57,692 bases of DNA from Sclerotinia nivalis (Eukaryota > Ascomycota > Leotiomycetes > Helotiales > Sclerotiniaceae). The notes under the pieces are model-generated. The model was given only the letters and a program-made list of their open reading frames with translations, was not told where the DNA came from and ran no database searches. The translations under genes were made by a program, and so were the position numbers. Positions 18,760 through 32,231 of the stretch are shown here, piece after piece. The DNA lies in the NCBI GenBank assembly GCA_029531795.1, contig JAPEIS010000024.1, positions 1 to 57,692 on the forward strand, read 5' to 3'. Numbering within the stretch: position 1 is the first letter of the stretch; every line of letters begins with the position of its first letter.

Positions 18760-20196
18760 ACTCCCTTTGTGCTACCGGGAAAGAGCAAAGGGCGAGGGGG
18801 CGAGGGAACGCGACAAACTTTTACACTAAATATACTATTAGATTTTTCCCCTCAGGGAGGGGGAAAGCCTTCCCCCTCCCTTACCCTCCCCCGGGACAAT
18901 ACCTAAACTAGAGTTCACGTATCAGTCTTGCCTCGTGGCGTAGCCACGAGGCGTATTATAATAACTTTTGTTTTCGTACTAGTTTAACTTCCGGAGGAGG
19001 AGGAGAACTCCTCCCCGAGGCAGGTCCCTGCGGGTACTACAATTAGGTATCATGACACTTTTACCCGTAGGGTACTACACTTAGTTTTTGTAGTTAATAA
19101 CTTTAGTCGCGTTTCCTTAATAAAGACTAGAAATTTAGGTAACGCTACTTATCTTTACAGGAAACGCGACACCGGAGGGGAGGAGGAGAACTCCTCCCCG
19201 AACACAGGCGTATTATCTTAACTTTTTATTTAGGTTGTAGTTTATTCAATATTTTCGGAGGGGCGGAGGAGAACTCCTCCCCAACGAACACCTGACGTAA
19301 TACAATAACTTTGAGGGCTCGTACTAGTTTATTTTACGGAGGGGAGGAGGAGAACTCCTCCCCGGAACAATTTAATACGTAATTTAATTATTCTTTGAAA
19401 TTTCTTATTTTACAACCCCCCTCCACCTAACCCTCCCCTCCAGGGGAGGGAACCTAACAAAAGTTGACACGTTAGAAACTTGTAGTTGTATTAACACTTC
19501 CTAATCCGGAGGATAAGGGGCGAGGGAACGCGACCCTAGGCGTAATACCTAGAGCTTTTGTACACGTACTAATTTAACTTTTATTACCCCGTGGCTACGC
19601 CACGAGGCTATTATCTTTTTGAAGTAATTTAGCTAACGCGACTATATTCCCACCACTAACTATTTTTAATTGGACATAAGGACATCGTTTGTGGTGGGAA
19701 TTTGAAGATATCGAGTATTTTTTCTTACCCCCCCTCCCCGGCCCTCCCCCCTGGGGAGGGAGATTCGTATTATAAATACATTAGATAATACCACCTATTT
19801 CTTATAATCCGGAGGGGCGAGGGAGGGCAGGTACCCCCGAGGGGCGAGGTAACGCGACAGGAGGGCTAGGAAACGGCAGGACACCCCTCCCCCTTTGGGG
19901 TAGGGGAATAAGGAGAGCTTATTCCCTTACCAGAACCCGAGGGGCGAAGGGGCGACAGGAGGGCAGGAGACGCACGTGAAAAGGCAGGATCCCCGGGGCT
20001 ACACCCCGGGCCCAGGATACGCGACAGGAGGGCAGGTCCCTGCGGGAATTTAATTTAGGTAACGCGACACCCGGAGGGGAGGAGGAGAACTCCTCCCCCA
20101 ATCCGAGGGGCGAAGGGGCGAGGGATTTAACTAATTTTTGATTTCGTTGACACATCTAAGACTAGTTAAAATATTTTTACACATTTTAACACTCGG

Positions 20197-20329
20197 ACGA
20201 AATCTTTTAACAACGAGAGGTATTTGGGCTTATTTCTCATTGCAAATCCTTCTGCTTACGGTCGATGCTTTTGCCTAACAGGCACGGCAGAAAGCTACTC
20301 CTTTATGGGGGCAAGCAGGATTCGCCACC
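20197..20329 (+). rRNA. LSU domain VI-like segment, copy 5
   Basis: ACGAGAGG at 20213-20220. Confidence 0.45.
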
Positions 20330-21048
20330 GCCAGGTTTTATTAGTAAGCAGATTTGTTTTTCTCTTACCACAACTCTTAGGTGTTGTTTATGGATTTAAG
20401 TATGACGGCCATACCTTATACCTTTGGGATTTTATTTCAATTGGTATTCGCCTCTGATTCGACTTCAGAAAATCCTCGTCTTAAGACTGCTCTTTATAAC
20501 TAGAGGCAAATAGTATCGTCTCTAGTTATCCTCATCCTTAGCGTACTCTTATTACAAGATTATACTAGATCTTTAGATAGCAACGTTTGAGCGGAGTAGC
20601 CTATAGTTTTATATCAAAATAATCGATATAGTTTTGATCGTTTGTCTCCTAAGAAAAAAGGAACATCTTCTTTTCCCCTATTATTTGGAGTCTTAGTTCT
20701 TAGATATGTGTTAAGTTATCTGGAGATCTTTGTCTAATTTAAATAGAGCCTTATGTTAAGGTCATGCTGGACTTTATTGCCAGTTTCGATAATAGTTTTA
20801 AGAAGCCTTTCTATTGGGAGTGCAGATTTGTTTTGTTTTAGGCGCATATTTGTAGCCTTCTGCCTAATCTCCCTTAAGGGTCTTGGTCGGTTTGCCTAGG
20901 CTTGTTTGTACCGGTTAAAGAATTTTTTAGGATTTCTCTTTTAATGATTACTTTGTTGAAACCTAGTTATGGGCCCCGCCACATTTCTAGATGGATGCAC
21001 TGTATTAGACCTTGGTAGGGTCTCTTGCTTTAATTGAGAATTTTTAGA

Positions 21049-21847
21049 TGTCTTTTTCTTTCTTCGTTTGGAGGTATTTACAAGCTGAAGTTATCCGTAG
21101 ATGAGTCTTTAAACCTCTTCACCGGGGGGAAAGAGCTTTGGGTTATTTTTATTTCCTTTGGGCGTCTAACGACAAAACAAACTCTGCATTGTACAAAAGA
21201 TCTATTGTAATAAGCTCTAAACATAATTAAAAGAAATATAACACAACACGAGATGTAAGCGAAATAACTGGAAGATAGGAGTGGGGGTACATAAATTCTA
21301 TTAGATACTAGGATTTTTGTATGCCATCGGCTGTTTTGTCAATGATATAAAGAACTGAATTTTATATCAGAACGGGGAAAGAAAATTGGTAATAGCTTGA
21401 CCTAATAGTTAAGATTAAGCTTTTACCTTTAACTAATAACGTTAGCCACTATGTTAGCTGGAACCTAACGCGGATTTATTCGACCTTTATGTAATAGTAA
21501 ATTGGTAGTGTTTTCCGTCATCAACCATTTTATGGCCTTGTAAACAAGGCTGTCTGAAGTAGTGATTCGTGGAGTTATCGGTAGAAAGAGGCGGGGCTTC
21601 TACCTTATTTTAATTTTTGTAAAACCACATGAAAAGAGTGGGTTAGAGCTTTATGGAGCAGGCCAGAAACCTATACCATAAGTAAGTAAGGGTTGTTAGC
21701 CCATGTACCTATTTGTGTGATCTAAACAGCCACTTTATGGTCACACATCTGTACTGGCAAATATCGAGCTTTACAAAGGAGTATACAATACTCGCCATCC
21801 TTAGTTGAAAGGTCCTAGATGTCGCTAAGATGGTATATTTGAACGAG
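21049..21847 (+). rRNA. rrs-like: SSU rRNA-like core, copy 5
   Basis: ATTAGATAC at 21300-21308. Confidence 0.75.
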
Positions 21848-22143
21848 TTTAGTGTTAACAACTACGGTACTTATGACGAAAGACAAGAGACAGGGGCGGA
21901 CGAAGTGGCCCTTGGTTAATTTAAAGATGCTTTATTAGATAAACGAAAATTGGAGACCCTTTCTCTTTGGAGATCCTCCAGTAAAATTAACAACGAGACT
22001 GGGGGTACCCTTTTCTAATAGAGTTACCTACTTCTTTAATTTATCCTAATCTCAGATAAGGTTTCCCTTACAATAGATTGGTTAGGCAATTGGCATTCAA
22101 TATTTTTATCTTTGCTATAAAGTGCTATAATACTATATAGCAC
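21848..22143 (+). rRNA. rrl-like: LSU domain IV-V-like segment, copy 5
   Basis: P-loop motif at 21997-22004. Confidence 0.66.
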
Positions 22144-22146
22144 CAA

Positions 22147-22233
22147 AGAGGTTTCGAGTGAAAGAAACTTACATCTATTGAGGCGGGGCATTAGATGTTT
22201 ACTTTTCTGTAGGTGCGACTCCTACTACCTCTA
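22147..22233 (+). tRNA. tRNA-like element, copy 5
   Basis: Unchanged. Confidence 0.4.
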
Positions 22234-22543
22234 ATATGTTTTATTTAACTTATATTTTTTATTTTTAGTCTAAATATCATTAGTTTTTCAATCTTTTTTT
22301 CTCCCTGGGAAGGGGAAAGCAAGGTAACGCCACTAGATTTTTTACGTTTTACACTTTGATTCTTTTTTGAGCTTTCCCCCTCCCATACCCTCCCCCCCGG
22401 AGGCGTATTATAATAACTTTTTGTTCACGTTATTGTTTTACTTTTATTTCCGGAGGGGCGAAGGGGCGAGGGAGATTTCTTTTTATTTTTACTTCGTTTT
22501 ACCTGTTTTAGATTATTTTAGATATCTTTCACTAGAAAACAAA

Positions 22544-22615
22544 GGGGACATAGTTTAACTGGTAAAACTACGATTTTGCATATCGTTATTTCAGGATCGA
22601 GTCCTGATGTCTCCA
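22544..22615 (+). tRNA. trnA: tRNA-Ala (TGC), copy 6
   Basis: Anticodon at 22577-22579. Confidence 0.94.
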
Positions 22616-23169
22616 TTTTTTTACCTTTATTTTTGGGTAAACTTTTTCCATTTTGTTATTTCAGGATCGAGTCCTGAAATCTTCTTTATTTTTTACCAAT
22701 CCCCTCCGGGGAAGAGGGAGGGGATAGCCTTCCCCTCCCTAACCCTCCCCTGGCGTAACTCCTAATACTTTATACACGTTTTAGTCTTCTTTCCTCGTGG
22801 CGTAGCCACGAGGCTATTAAATAGTTTTTTTCACATTAAATTATTTAGCTTTTATTTTCCTGGGGAGGGGAAAGCGAGCATTAGCCACTGTATTTTACAC
22901 GTAATAGACTTTGACTTCTTTTTAGCTTTCCCCCACTCCCCGAGGCAGGCCCCTGCGGGAATATAGTTTATTTATTTTTACTTTCTCGCCTAGCCCTTAG
23001 CCTTATATTTTTGATTAATTTAGCTTTTTATAATTAGATTTATTTTTACACCCGGCTAAGGCTAGACTCGCAGGCACCGAGGGGCGAGGAAACGCGACAC
23101 TTTTTGAGGTGATTTTACCTTGGTTTCACTATTTATCCCTTTTTATTTCTAGCTTTTGTATGGCTTTGT

Positions 23170-23242
23170 GGGATATGAGAGTAAATGGTTTTACTGATTG
23201 ATTGCAGATCATTTTTTTTAGGTTCGATTCCTACATATCTCT
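23170..23242 (+). tRNA. trnC: tRNA-Cys (GCA), copy 6
   Basis: Anticodon at 23204-23206. Confidence 0.8.
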
Positions 23243-24682
23243 ACTCCCTTTGTGCTACCGGGAAAGAGCAAAGGGCGAGGGGGCGAGGGAACGCGACAAA
23301 CTTTTACACTAAATATACTATTAGATTTTTCCCCCTCAGGGAGGGGGGAAAGCCTTCCCCCCTCCCTTACCCTCCCCCGGGACAATACCTAAACTAGAGT
23401 TCACGTATCAGTCTTGCCTCGTGGCGTAGCCACGGGTCGTATTATAATAACTTTTGTTTTCGTACTAGTTTAACTTCCGGAGGGGAGGAGGAACTCCTCC
23501 CCGAGGCAGGTCCCTGCGGGTACTACAATTAGGTATCATGACACTTTTACCCGTAGGGTACTACACTTAGTTTTTGTAGTTAATAACTTTAGTCGCGTTT
23601 CCTTAATAAAGACTAGAAATTTAGGTAACGCTACTTATCTTTACAGGAAACGCGACACCGGAGGGGAGGAGGAGAACTCCTCCCCGAACACAGGCGTATT
23701 ATCTTAACTTTTTATTTAGGTTGTAGTTTATTCAATATTTTCGGAGGGGCGGAGGAGAACTCCTCCCCAACGAACACCTGACGTAATACAATAACTTTGA
23801 GGGCTCGTACTAGTTTATTTTACGGAGGGGAGGAGGAGAACTCCTCCCCGGAACAATTTAATACGTAATTTAATTATTCTTTGAAATTTCTTATTTTACA
23901 TCCCCCCCCTCCCTAACCCTCCCCTCCAGGGGAGGGAACCTAACAAAAGTTGACACGTTAGAAACTTGTAGTTGTATTAACACTTCCTAATCCGGAGGAT
24001 AAGGGGCGAGGAATCGCGACCCTAGGCGTAATACCTAGAGCTTTTGTACACGTACTAATTTAACTTTTATTACCCCGTGGCTACGCCACGAGGCTATTAT
24101 CTTTTTGAAGTAATTTAGCTAACGCGACTATATTCCCACCACTAACTATTTTTAATTGGACATAAGGACATCGTTTGTGGTGGGAATTTGAAGATATCGA
24201 GTATTTTTTCTTACCACCCCTCCCCGGCCCTCCCCCCTGGGGAGGGAGATTCGTATTATAAATACATTAGATAATACCACCTATTTCTTATAATCCGGAG
24301 GGGCGAGGGAGGGCAGGTACCCCCGAGGGGCGAGGTAACGCGACAGGAGGGCTAGGAAACGGCAGGACACCCCTCCCCCTTTGGGGTAGGGGAATAAGGA
24401 GAGCTTATTCCCTTACCAGAACCCGAGGGGCGAAGGGGCGACAGGAGGGCAGGAGACGCACGTGAAAAGGCAGGATCCCCGGGGCTACACCCCGGGCCCA
24501 GGATACGCGACAGGAGGGCAGGTCCCTGCGGGAATTTAATTTAGGTAACGCGACACCCGGAGGGGAGGAGGAGAACTCCTCCCCCAATCCGAGGGGCGAA
24601 GGGGCGAGGGATTTAACTAATTTTTGATTTCGTTGACACATCTAAGACTAGTTAAAATATTTTTACACATTTTAACACTCGG

Positions 24683-24815
24683 ACGAAATCTTTTAACAAC
24701 GAGAGGTATTTGGGCTTATTTCTCATTGCAAATCCTTCTGCTTACGGTCGATGCTTTTGCCTAACAGGCACGGCAGAAAGCTACTCCTTTATGGGGGCAA
24801 GCAGGATTCGCCACC
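24683..24815 (+). rRNA. LSU domain VI-like segment, copy 6
   Basis: ACGAGAGG at 24699-24706. Confidence 0.45.
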
Positions 24816-25534
24816 GCCAGGTTTTATTAGTAAGCAGATTTGTTTTTCTCTTACCACAACTCTTAGGTGTTGTTTATGGATTTAAGTATGACGGCCATAC
24901 CTTATACCTTTGGGATTTTATTTCAATTGGTATTCGCCTCTGATTCGACTTCAGAAAATCCTCGTCTTAAGACTGCTCTTTATAACTAGAGGCAAATAGT
25001 ATCGTCTCTAGTTATCCTCATCCTTAGCGTACTCTTATTACAAGATTATACTAGATCTTTAGATAGCAACGTTTGAGCGGAGTAGCCTATAGTTTTATAT
25101 CAAAATAATCGATATAGTTTTGATCGTTTGTCTCCTAAGAAAAAAGGAACATCTTCTTTTCCCCTATTATTTGGAGTCTTAGTTCTTAGATATGTGTTAA
25201 GTTATCTGGAGATCTTTGTCTAATTTAAATAGAGCCTTATGTTAAGGTCATGCTGGACTTTATTGCCAGTTTCGATAATAGTTTTAAGAAGCCTTTCTAT
25301 TGGGAGTGCAGATTTGTTTTGTTTTAGGCGCATATTTGTAGCCTTCTGCCTAATCTCCCTTAAGGGTCTTGGTCGGTTTGCCTAGGCTTGTTTGTACCGG
25401 TTAAAGAATTTTTTAGGATTTCTCTTTTAATGATTACTTTGTTGAAACCTAGTTATGGGCCCCGCCACATTTCTAGATGGATGCACTGTATTAGACCTTG
25501 GTAGGGTCTCTTGCTTTAATTGAGAATTTTTAGA

Positions 25535-26334
25535 TGTCTTTTTCTTTCTTCGTTTGGAGGTATTTACAAGCTGAAGTTATCCGTAGATGAGTCTTTAAAC
25601 CTCTTCACCGGGGGCGAAAGAGCTTTGGGTTATTTTTATTTCCTTTGGGCGTCTAACGACAAAACAAACTCTGCATTGTACAAAAGATCTATTGTAATAA
25701 GCTCTAAACATAATTAAAAGAAATATAACACAACACGAGATGTAAGCGAAATAACTGGAAGATAGGAGTGGGGGTACATAAATTCTATTAGATACTAGGA
25801 TTTTTGTATGCCATCGGCTGTTTTGTCAATGATATAAAGAACTGAATTTTATATCAGAACGGGGAAAGAAAATTGGTAATAGCTTGACCTAATAGTTAAG
25901 ATTAAGCTTTTACCTTTAACTAATAACGTTAGCCACTATGTTAGCTGGAACCTAACGCGGATTTATTCGACCTTTATGTAATAGTAAATTGGTAGTGTTT
26001 TCCGTCATCAACCATTTTATGGCCTTGTAAACAAGGCTGTCTGAAGTAGTGATTCGTGGAGTTATCGGTAGAAAGAGGCGGGGCTTCTACCTTATTTTAA
26101 TTTTTGTAAAACCACATGAAAAGAGTGGGTTAGAGCTTTATGGAGCAGGCCAGAAACCTATACCATAAGTAAGTAAGGGTTGTTAGCCCATGTACCTATT
26201 TGTGTGATCTAAACAGCCACTTTATGGTCACACATCTGTACTGGCAAATATCGAGCTTTACAAAGGAGTATACAATACTCGCCATCCTTAGTTGAAAGGT
26301 CCTAGATGTCGCTAAGATGGTATATTTGAACGAG
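25535..26334 (+). rRNA. rrs-like: SSU rRNA-like core, copy 6
   Basis: ATTAGATAC at 25787-25795. One base longer than the other copies at the G run near 25610. Confidence 0.75.
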
Positions 26335-26630
26335 TTTAGTGTTAACAACTACGGTACTTATGACGAAAGACAAGAGACAGGGGCGGACGAAGTGGCCCTT
26401 GGTTAATTTAAAGATGCTTTATTAGATAAACGAAAATTGGAGACCCTTTCTCTTTGGAGATCCTCCAGTAAAATTAACAACGAGACTGGGGGTACCCTTT
26501 TCTAATAGAGTTACCTACTTCTTTAATTTATCCTAATCTCAGATAAGGTTTCCCTTACAATAGATTGGTTAGGCAATTGGCATTCAATATTTTTATCTTT
26601 GCTATAAAGTGCTATAATACTATATAGCAC
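26335..26630 (+). rRNA. rrl-like: LSU domain IV-V-like segment, copy 6
   Basis: P-loop motif at 26484-26491. Confidence 0.66.
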
Positions 26631-26633
26631 CAA

Positions 26634-26720
26634 AGAGGTTTCGAGTGAAAGAAACTTACATCTATTGAGGCGGGGCATTAGATGTTTACTTTTCTGTAGG
26701 TGCGACTCCTACTACCTCTA
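26634..26720 (+). tRNA. tRNA-like element, copy 6
   Basis: Unchanged. Confidence 0.4.
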
Positions 26721-27036
26721 ATATGTTTTATTTAACTTATATTTTTTATTTTTAGTCTAAATATCATTAGTTTTTCAATCTTTTTTTTTCTCCCTGGGAA
26801 GGGGGAAAGCAAGGTAACGCCACTAGATTTTTTACGTTTTACACTTTGATTCTTTTTTGAGCTTTCCCCTCCCATACCCTCCCCCCCCCCCGGAGGCGTA
26901 TTATAATAACTTTTTGTTCACGTTATTGTTTTACTTTTATTTCCGGAGGGGCGAAGGGGCGAGGGAGATTTCTTTTTATTTTTACTTCGTTTTACCTGTT
27001 TTAGATTATTTTAGATATCTTTCACTAGAAAACAAA

Positions 27037-27108
27037 GGGGACATAGTTTAACTGGTAAAACTACGATTTTGCATATCGTTATTTCAGGATCGAGTCCTGA
27101 TGTCTCCA
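27037..27108 (+). tRNA. trnA: tRNA-Ala (TGC), copy 7
   Basis: Anticodon at 27070-27072. Confidence 0.94.
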
Positions 27109-27663
27109 TTTTTTTACCTTTATTTTTGGGTAAACTTTTTCCATTTTGTTATTTCAGGATCGAGTCCTGAAATCTTCTTTATTTTTTACCAATCCCCTCC
27201 GGGGAAGAGGGAGGGGATAGCCTTCCCCTCCCTAACCCTCCCCTGGCGTAACTCCTAATACTTTATACACGTTTTAGTCTTCTTTCCTCGTGGCGTAGCC
27301 ACGAGGCTATTAAATAGTTTTTTTCACATTAAATTATTTAGCTTTTATTTTCCTGGGGAGGGGGAAAGCGAGCATTAGCCACTGTATTTTACACGTAATA
27401 GACTTTGACTTCTTTTTAGCTTTCCCCCACTCCCCGAGGCAGGCCCCTGCGGGAATATAGTTTATTTATTTTTACTTTCTCGCCTAGCCCTTAGCCTTAT
27501 ATTTTTGATTAATTTAGCTTTTTATAATTAGATTTATTTTTACACCCGGCTAAGGCTAGACTCGCAGGCACCGAGGGGCGAGGAAACGCGACACTTTTTG
27601 AGGTGATTTTACCTTGGTTTCACTATTTATCCCTTTTTATTTCTAGCTTTTGTATGGCTTTGT

Positions 27664-27736
27664 GGGATATGAGAGTAAATGGTTTTACTGATTGATTGCA
27701 GATCATTTTTTTTAGGTTCGATTCCTACATATCTCT
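27664..27736 (+). tRNA. trnC: tRNA-Cys (GCA), copy 7
   Basis: Anticodon at 27698-27700. Confidence 0.8.
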
Positions 27737-29177
27737 ACTCCCTTTGTGCTACCGGGAAAGAGCAAAGGGCGAGGGGGCGAGGGAACGCGACAAACTTTTA
27801 CACTAAATATACTATTAGATTTTTCCCCCTCAGGGAGGGGGGAAAGCCTTCCCCCCTCCCTTACCCTCCCCCCGGGACAATACCTAAACTAGAGTTCACG
27901 TATCAGTCTTGCCTCGTGGCGTAGCCACGAGGCGTATTATAATAACTTTTGTTTTCGTACTAGTTTAACTTCCGGAGGGGAGGAGGAGAACTCCTCCCCG
28001 AGGCAGGTCCCTGCGGGTACTACAATTAGGTATCATGACACTTTTACCCGTAGGGTACTACACTTAGTTTTTGTAGTTAATAACTTTAGTCGCGTTTCCT
28101 TAATAAAGACTAGAAATTTAGGTAACGCTACTTATCTTTACAGGAAACGCGACACCGGAGGGGAGGAGGAGAACTCCTCCCCGAACACAGGCGTATTATC
28201 TTAACTTTTTATTTAGGTTGTAGTTTATTCAATATTTTCGGAGGGGCGGAGGAGAACTCCTCCCCAACGAACACCTGACGTAATACAATAACTTTGAGGG
28301 CTCGTACTAGTTTATTTTACGGAGGGGAGGAGGAGAACTCCTCCCCGGAACAATTTAATACGTAATTTAATTATTCTTTGAAATTTCTTATTTTACATCC
28401 CCCCCCTCCCTAACCCTCCCCTCCAGGGGAGGGAACCTAACAAAAGTTGACACGTTAGAAACTTGTAGTTGTATTAACACTTCCTAATCCGGAGGATAAG
28501 GGGCGAGGGAACGCGACCCTAGGCGTAATACCTAGAGCTTTTGTACACGTACTAATTTAACTTTTATTACCCCGTGGCTACGCCACGAGGCTATTATCTT
28601 TTTGAAGTAATTTAGCTAACGCGACTATATTCCCACCACTAACTATTTTTAATTGGACATAAGGACATCGTTTGTGGTGGGAATTTGAAGATATCGAGTA
28701 TTTTTTCTTACCCCCTCCCCGGCCCTCCCCCCTGGGGAGGGAGATTCGTATTATAAATACATTAGATAATACCACCTATTTCTTATAATCCGGAGGGGCG
28801 AGGGAGGGCAGGTACCCCCGAGGGGCGAGGTAACGCGACAGGAGGGCTAGGAAACGGCAGGACACCCCTCCCCCTTTGGGGTAGGGGAATAAGGAGAGCT
28901 TATTCCCTTACCAGAACCCGAGGGGCGAAGGGGCGACAGGAGGGCAGGAGACGCACGTGAAAAGGCAGGATCCCCGGGGCTACACCCCGGGCCCAGGATA
29001 CGCGACAGGAGGGCAGGTCCCTGCGGGAATTTAATTTAGGTAACGCGACACCCGGAGGGGAGGAGGAGAACTCCTCCCCCAATCCGAGGGGCGAAGGGGC
29101 GAGGGATTTAACTAATTTTTGATTTCGTTGACACATCTAAGACTAGTTAAAATATTTTTACACATTTTAACACTCGG

Positions 29178-29310
29178 ACGAAATCTTTTAACAACGAGAG
29201 GTATTTGGGCTTATTTCTCATTGCAAATCCTTCTGCTTACGGTCGATGCTTTTGCCTAACAGGCACGGCAGAAAGCTACTCCTTTATGGGGGCAAGCAGG
29301 ATTCGCCACC
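29178..29310 (+). rRNA. LSU domain VI-like segment, copy 7
   Basis: ACGAGAGG at 29194-29201. Confidence 0.45.
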
Positions 29311-30029
29311 GCCAGGTTTTATTAGTAAGCAGATTTGTTTTTCTCTTACCACAACTCTTAGGTGTTGTTTATGGATTTAAGTATGACGGCCATACCTTAT
29401 ACCTTTGGGATTTTATTTCAATTGGTATTCGCCTCTGATTCGACTTCAGAAAATCCTCGTCTTAAGACTGCTCTTTATAACTAGAGGCAAATAGTATCGT
29501 CTCTAGTTATCCTCATCCTTAGCGTACTCTTATTACAAGATTATACTAGATCTTTAGATAGCAACGTTTGAGCGGAGTAGCCTATAGTTTTATATCAAAA
29601 TAATCGATATAGTTTTGATCGTTTGTCTCCTAAGAAAAAAGGAACATCTTCTTTTCCCCTATTATTTGGAGTCTTAGTTCTTAGATATGTGTTAAGTTAT
29701 CTGGAGATCTTTGTCTAATTTAAATAGAGCCTTATGTTAAGGTCATGCTGGACTTTATTGCCAGTTTCGATAATAGTTTTAAGAAGCCTTTCTATTGGGA
29801 GTGCAGATTTGTTTTGTTTTAGGCGCATATTTGTAGCCTTCTGCCTAATCTCCCTTAAGGGTCTTGGTCGGTTTGCCTAGGCTTGTTTGTACCGGTTAAA
29901 GAATTTTTTAGGATTTCTCTTTTAATGATTACTTTGTTGAAACCTAGTTATGGGCCCCGCCACATTTCTAGATGGATGCACTGTATTAGACCTTGGTAGG
30001 GTCTCTTGCTTTAATTGAGAATTTTTAGA

Positions 30030-30828
30030 TGTCTTTTTCTTTCTTCGTTTGGAGGTATTTACAAGCTGAAGTTATCCGTAGATGAGTCTTTAAACCTCTT
30101 CACCGGGGGGAAAGAGCTTTGGGTTATTTTTATTTCCTTTGGGCGTCTAACGACAAAACAAACTCTGCATTGTACAAAAGATCTATTGTAATAAGCTCTA
30201 AACATAATTAAAAGAAATATAACACAACACGAGATGTAAGCGAAATAACTGGAAGATAGGAGTGGGGGTACATAAATTCTATTAGATACTAGGATTTTTG
30301 TATGCCATCGGCTGTTTTGTCAATGATATAAAGAACTGAATTTTATATCAGAACGGGGAAAGAAAATTGGTAATAGCTTGACCTAATAGTTAAGATTAAG
30401 CTTTTACCTTTAACTAATAACGTTAGCCACTATGTTAGCTGGAACCTAACGCGGATTTATTCGACCTTTATGTAATAGTAAATTGGTAGTGTTTTCCGTC
30501 ATCAACCATTTTATGGCCTTGTAAACAAGGCTGTCTGAAGTAGTGATTCGTGGAGTTATCGGTAGAAAGAGGCGGGGCTTCTACCTTATTTTAATTTTTG
30601 TAAAACCACATGAAAAGAGTGGGTTAGAGCTTTATGGAGCAGGCCAGAAACCTATACCATAAGTAAGTAAGGGTTGTTAGCCCATGTACCTATTTGTGTG
30701 ATCTAAACAGCCACTTTATGGTCACACATCTGTACTGGCAAATATCGAGCTTTACAAAGGAGTATACAATACTCGCCATCCTTAGTTGAAAGGTCCTAGA
30801 TGTCGCTAAGATGGTATATTTGAACGAG
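30030..30828 (+). rRNA. rrs-like: SSU rRNA-like core, copy 7
   Basis: ATTAGATAC at 30281-30289. Confidence 0.75.
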
Positions 30829-31124
30829 TTTAGTGTTAACAACTACGGTACTTATGACGAAAGACAAGAGACAGGGGCGGACGAAGTGGCCCTTGGTTAA
30901 TTTAAAGATGCTTTATTAGATAAACGAAAATTGGAGACCCTTTCTCTTTGGAGATCCTCCAGTAAAATTAACAACGAGACTGGGGGTACCCTTTTCTAAT
31001 AGAGTTACCTACTTCTTTAATTTATCCTAATCTCAGATAAGGTTTCCCTTACAATAGATTGGTTAGGCAATTGGCATTCAATATTTTTATCTTTGCTATA
31101 AAGTGCTATAATACTATATAGCAC
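30829..31124 (+). rRNA. rrl-like: LSU domain IV-V-like segment, copy 7
   Basis: P-loop motif at 30978-30985. Confidence 0.66.
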
Positions 31125-31127
31125 CAA

Positions 31128-31214
31128 AGAGGTTTCGAGTGAAAGAAACTTACATCTATTGAGGCGGGGCATTAGATGTTTACTTTTCTGTAGGTGCGAC
31201 TCCTACTACCTCTA
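31128..31214 (+). tRNA. tRNA-like element, copy 7
   Basis: Unchanged. Confidence 0.4.
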
Positions 31215-31531
31215 ATATGTTTTATTTAACTTATATTTTTTATTTTTAGTCTAAATATCATTAGTTTTTCAATCTTTTTTTTTCTCCCTGGGAAGGGGGA
31301 AAGCAAGGTAACGCCACTAGATTTTTTACGTTTTACACTTTGATTCTTTTTTGAGCTTTCCCCCCTCCCATACCCTCCCCCCCCACGGAGGCGTATTATA
31401 ATAACTTTTTGTTCACGTTATTGTTTTACTTTTATTTCCGGAGGGGCGAAGGGGCGAGGGAGATTTCTTTTTATTTTTACTTCGTTTTACCTGTTTTAGA
31501 TTATTTTAGATATCTTTCACTAGAAAACAAA

Positions 31532-31603
31532 GGGGACATAGTTTAACTGGTAAAACTACGATTTTGCATATCGTTATTTCAGGATCGAGTCCTGATGTCT
31601 CCA
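31532..31603 (+). tRNA. trnA: tRNA-Ala (TGC), copy 8
   Basis: Anticodon at 31565-31567. Confidence 0.94.
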
Positions 31604-32158
31604 TTTTTTTACCTTTATTTTTGGGTAAACTTTTTCCATTTTGTTATTTCAGGATCGAGTCCTGAAATCTTCTTTATTTTTTACCAATCCCCTCCGGGGA
31701 AGAGGGAGGGGATAGCCTTCCCCTCCCTAACCCTCCCCTGGCGTAACTCCTAATACTTTATACACGTTTTAGTCTTCTTTCCTCGTGGCGTAGCCACGAG
31801 GCTATTAAATAGTTTTTTTCACATTAAATTATTTAGCTTTTATTTTCCTGGGGAGGGGGAAAGCGAGCATTAGCCACTGTATTTTACACGTAATAGACTT
31901 TGACTTCTTTTTAGCTTTCCCCCACTCCCCGAGGCAGGCCCCTGCGGGAATATAGTTTATTTATTTTTACTTTCTCGCCTAGCCCTTAGCCTTATATTTT
32001 TGATTAATTTAGCTTTTTATAATTAGATTTATTTTTACACCCGGCTAAGGCTAGACTCGCAGGCACCGAGGGGCGAGGAAACGCGACACTTTTTGAGGTG
32101 ATTTTACCTTGGTTTCACTATTTATCCCTTTTTATTTCTAGCTTTTGTATGGCTTTGT

Positions 32159-32231
32159 GGGATATGAGAGTAAATGGTTTTACTGATTGATTGCAGATCA
32201 TTTTTTTTAGGTTCGATTCCTACATATCTCT
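32159..32231 (+). tRNA. trnC: tRNA-Cys (GCA), copy 8
   Basis: Anticodon at 32193-32195. Confidence 0.8.

Larger units (their letters stand above)
17924..22407 (+). repeat. Array unit 5
   Basis: 4484 bases. The C-rich tract near 19415-19440 reads CCACCTAACCC where others have CCCTAACCC. Confidence 0.95.
22408..26900 (+). repeat. Array unit 6
   Basis: 4493 bases. The GTGGC palindrome near 23417-23437 is damaged (CCACGGGTCG), and the SSU G run near 25610 reads GGGGGCG. Confidence 0.95.
26901..31395 (+). repeat. Array unit 7
   Basis: 4495 bases, joint longest copy. The spacer end has an A inside the last C run (CCCCACGGAGG near 31381-31391). Confidence 0.95.

Noticed and set aside
19919..20155. 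Minus-strand 76 to 78-codon open frame in the palindromic spacer
   Set aside because: It is made of palindromes and GCGAGG motifs, with low-complexity translation; sense-strand repeats explain it.
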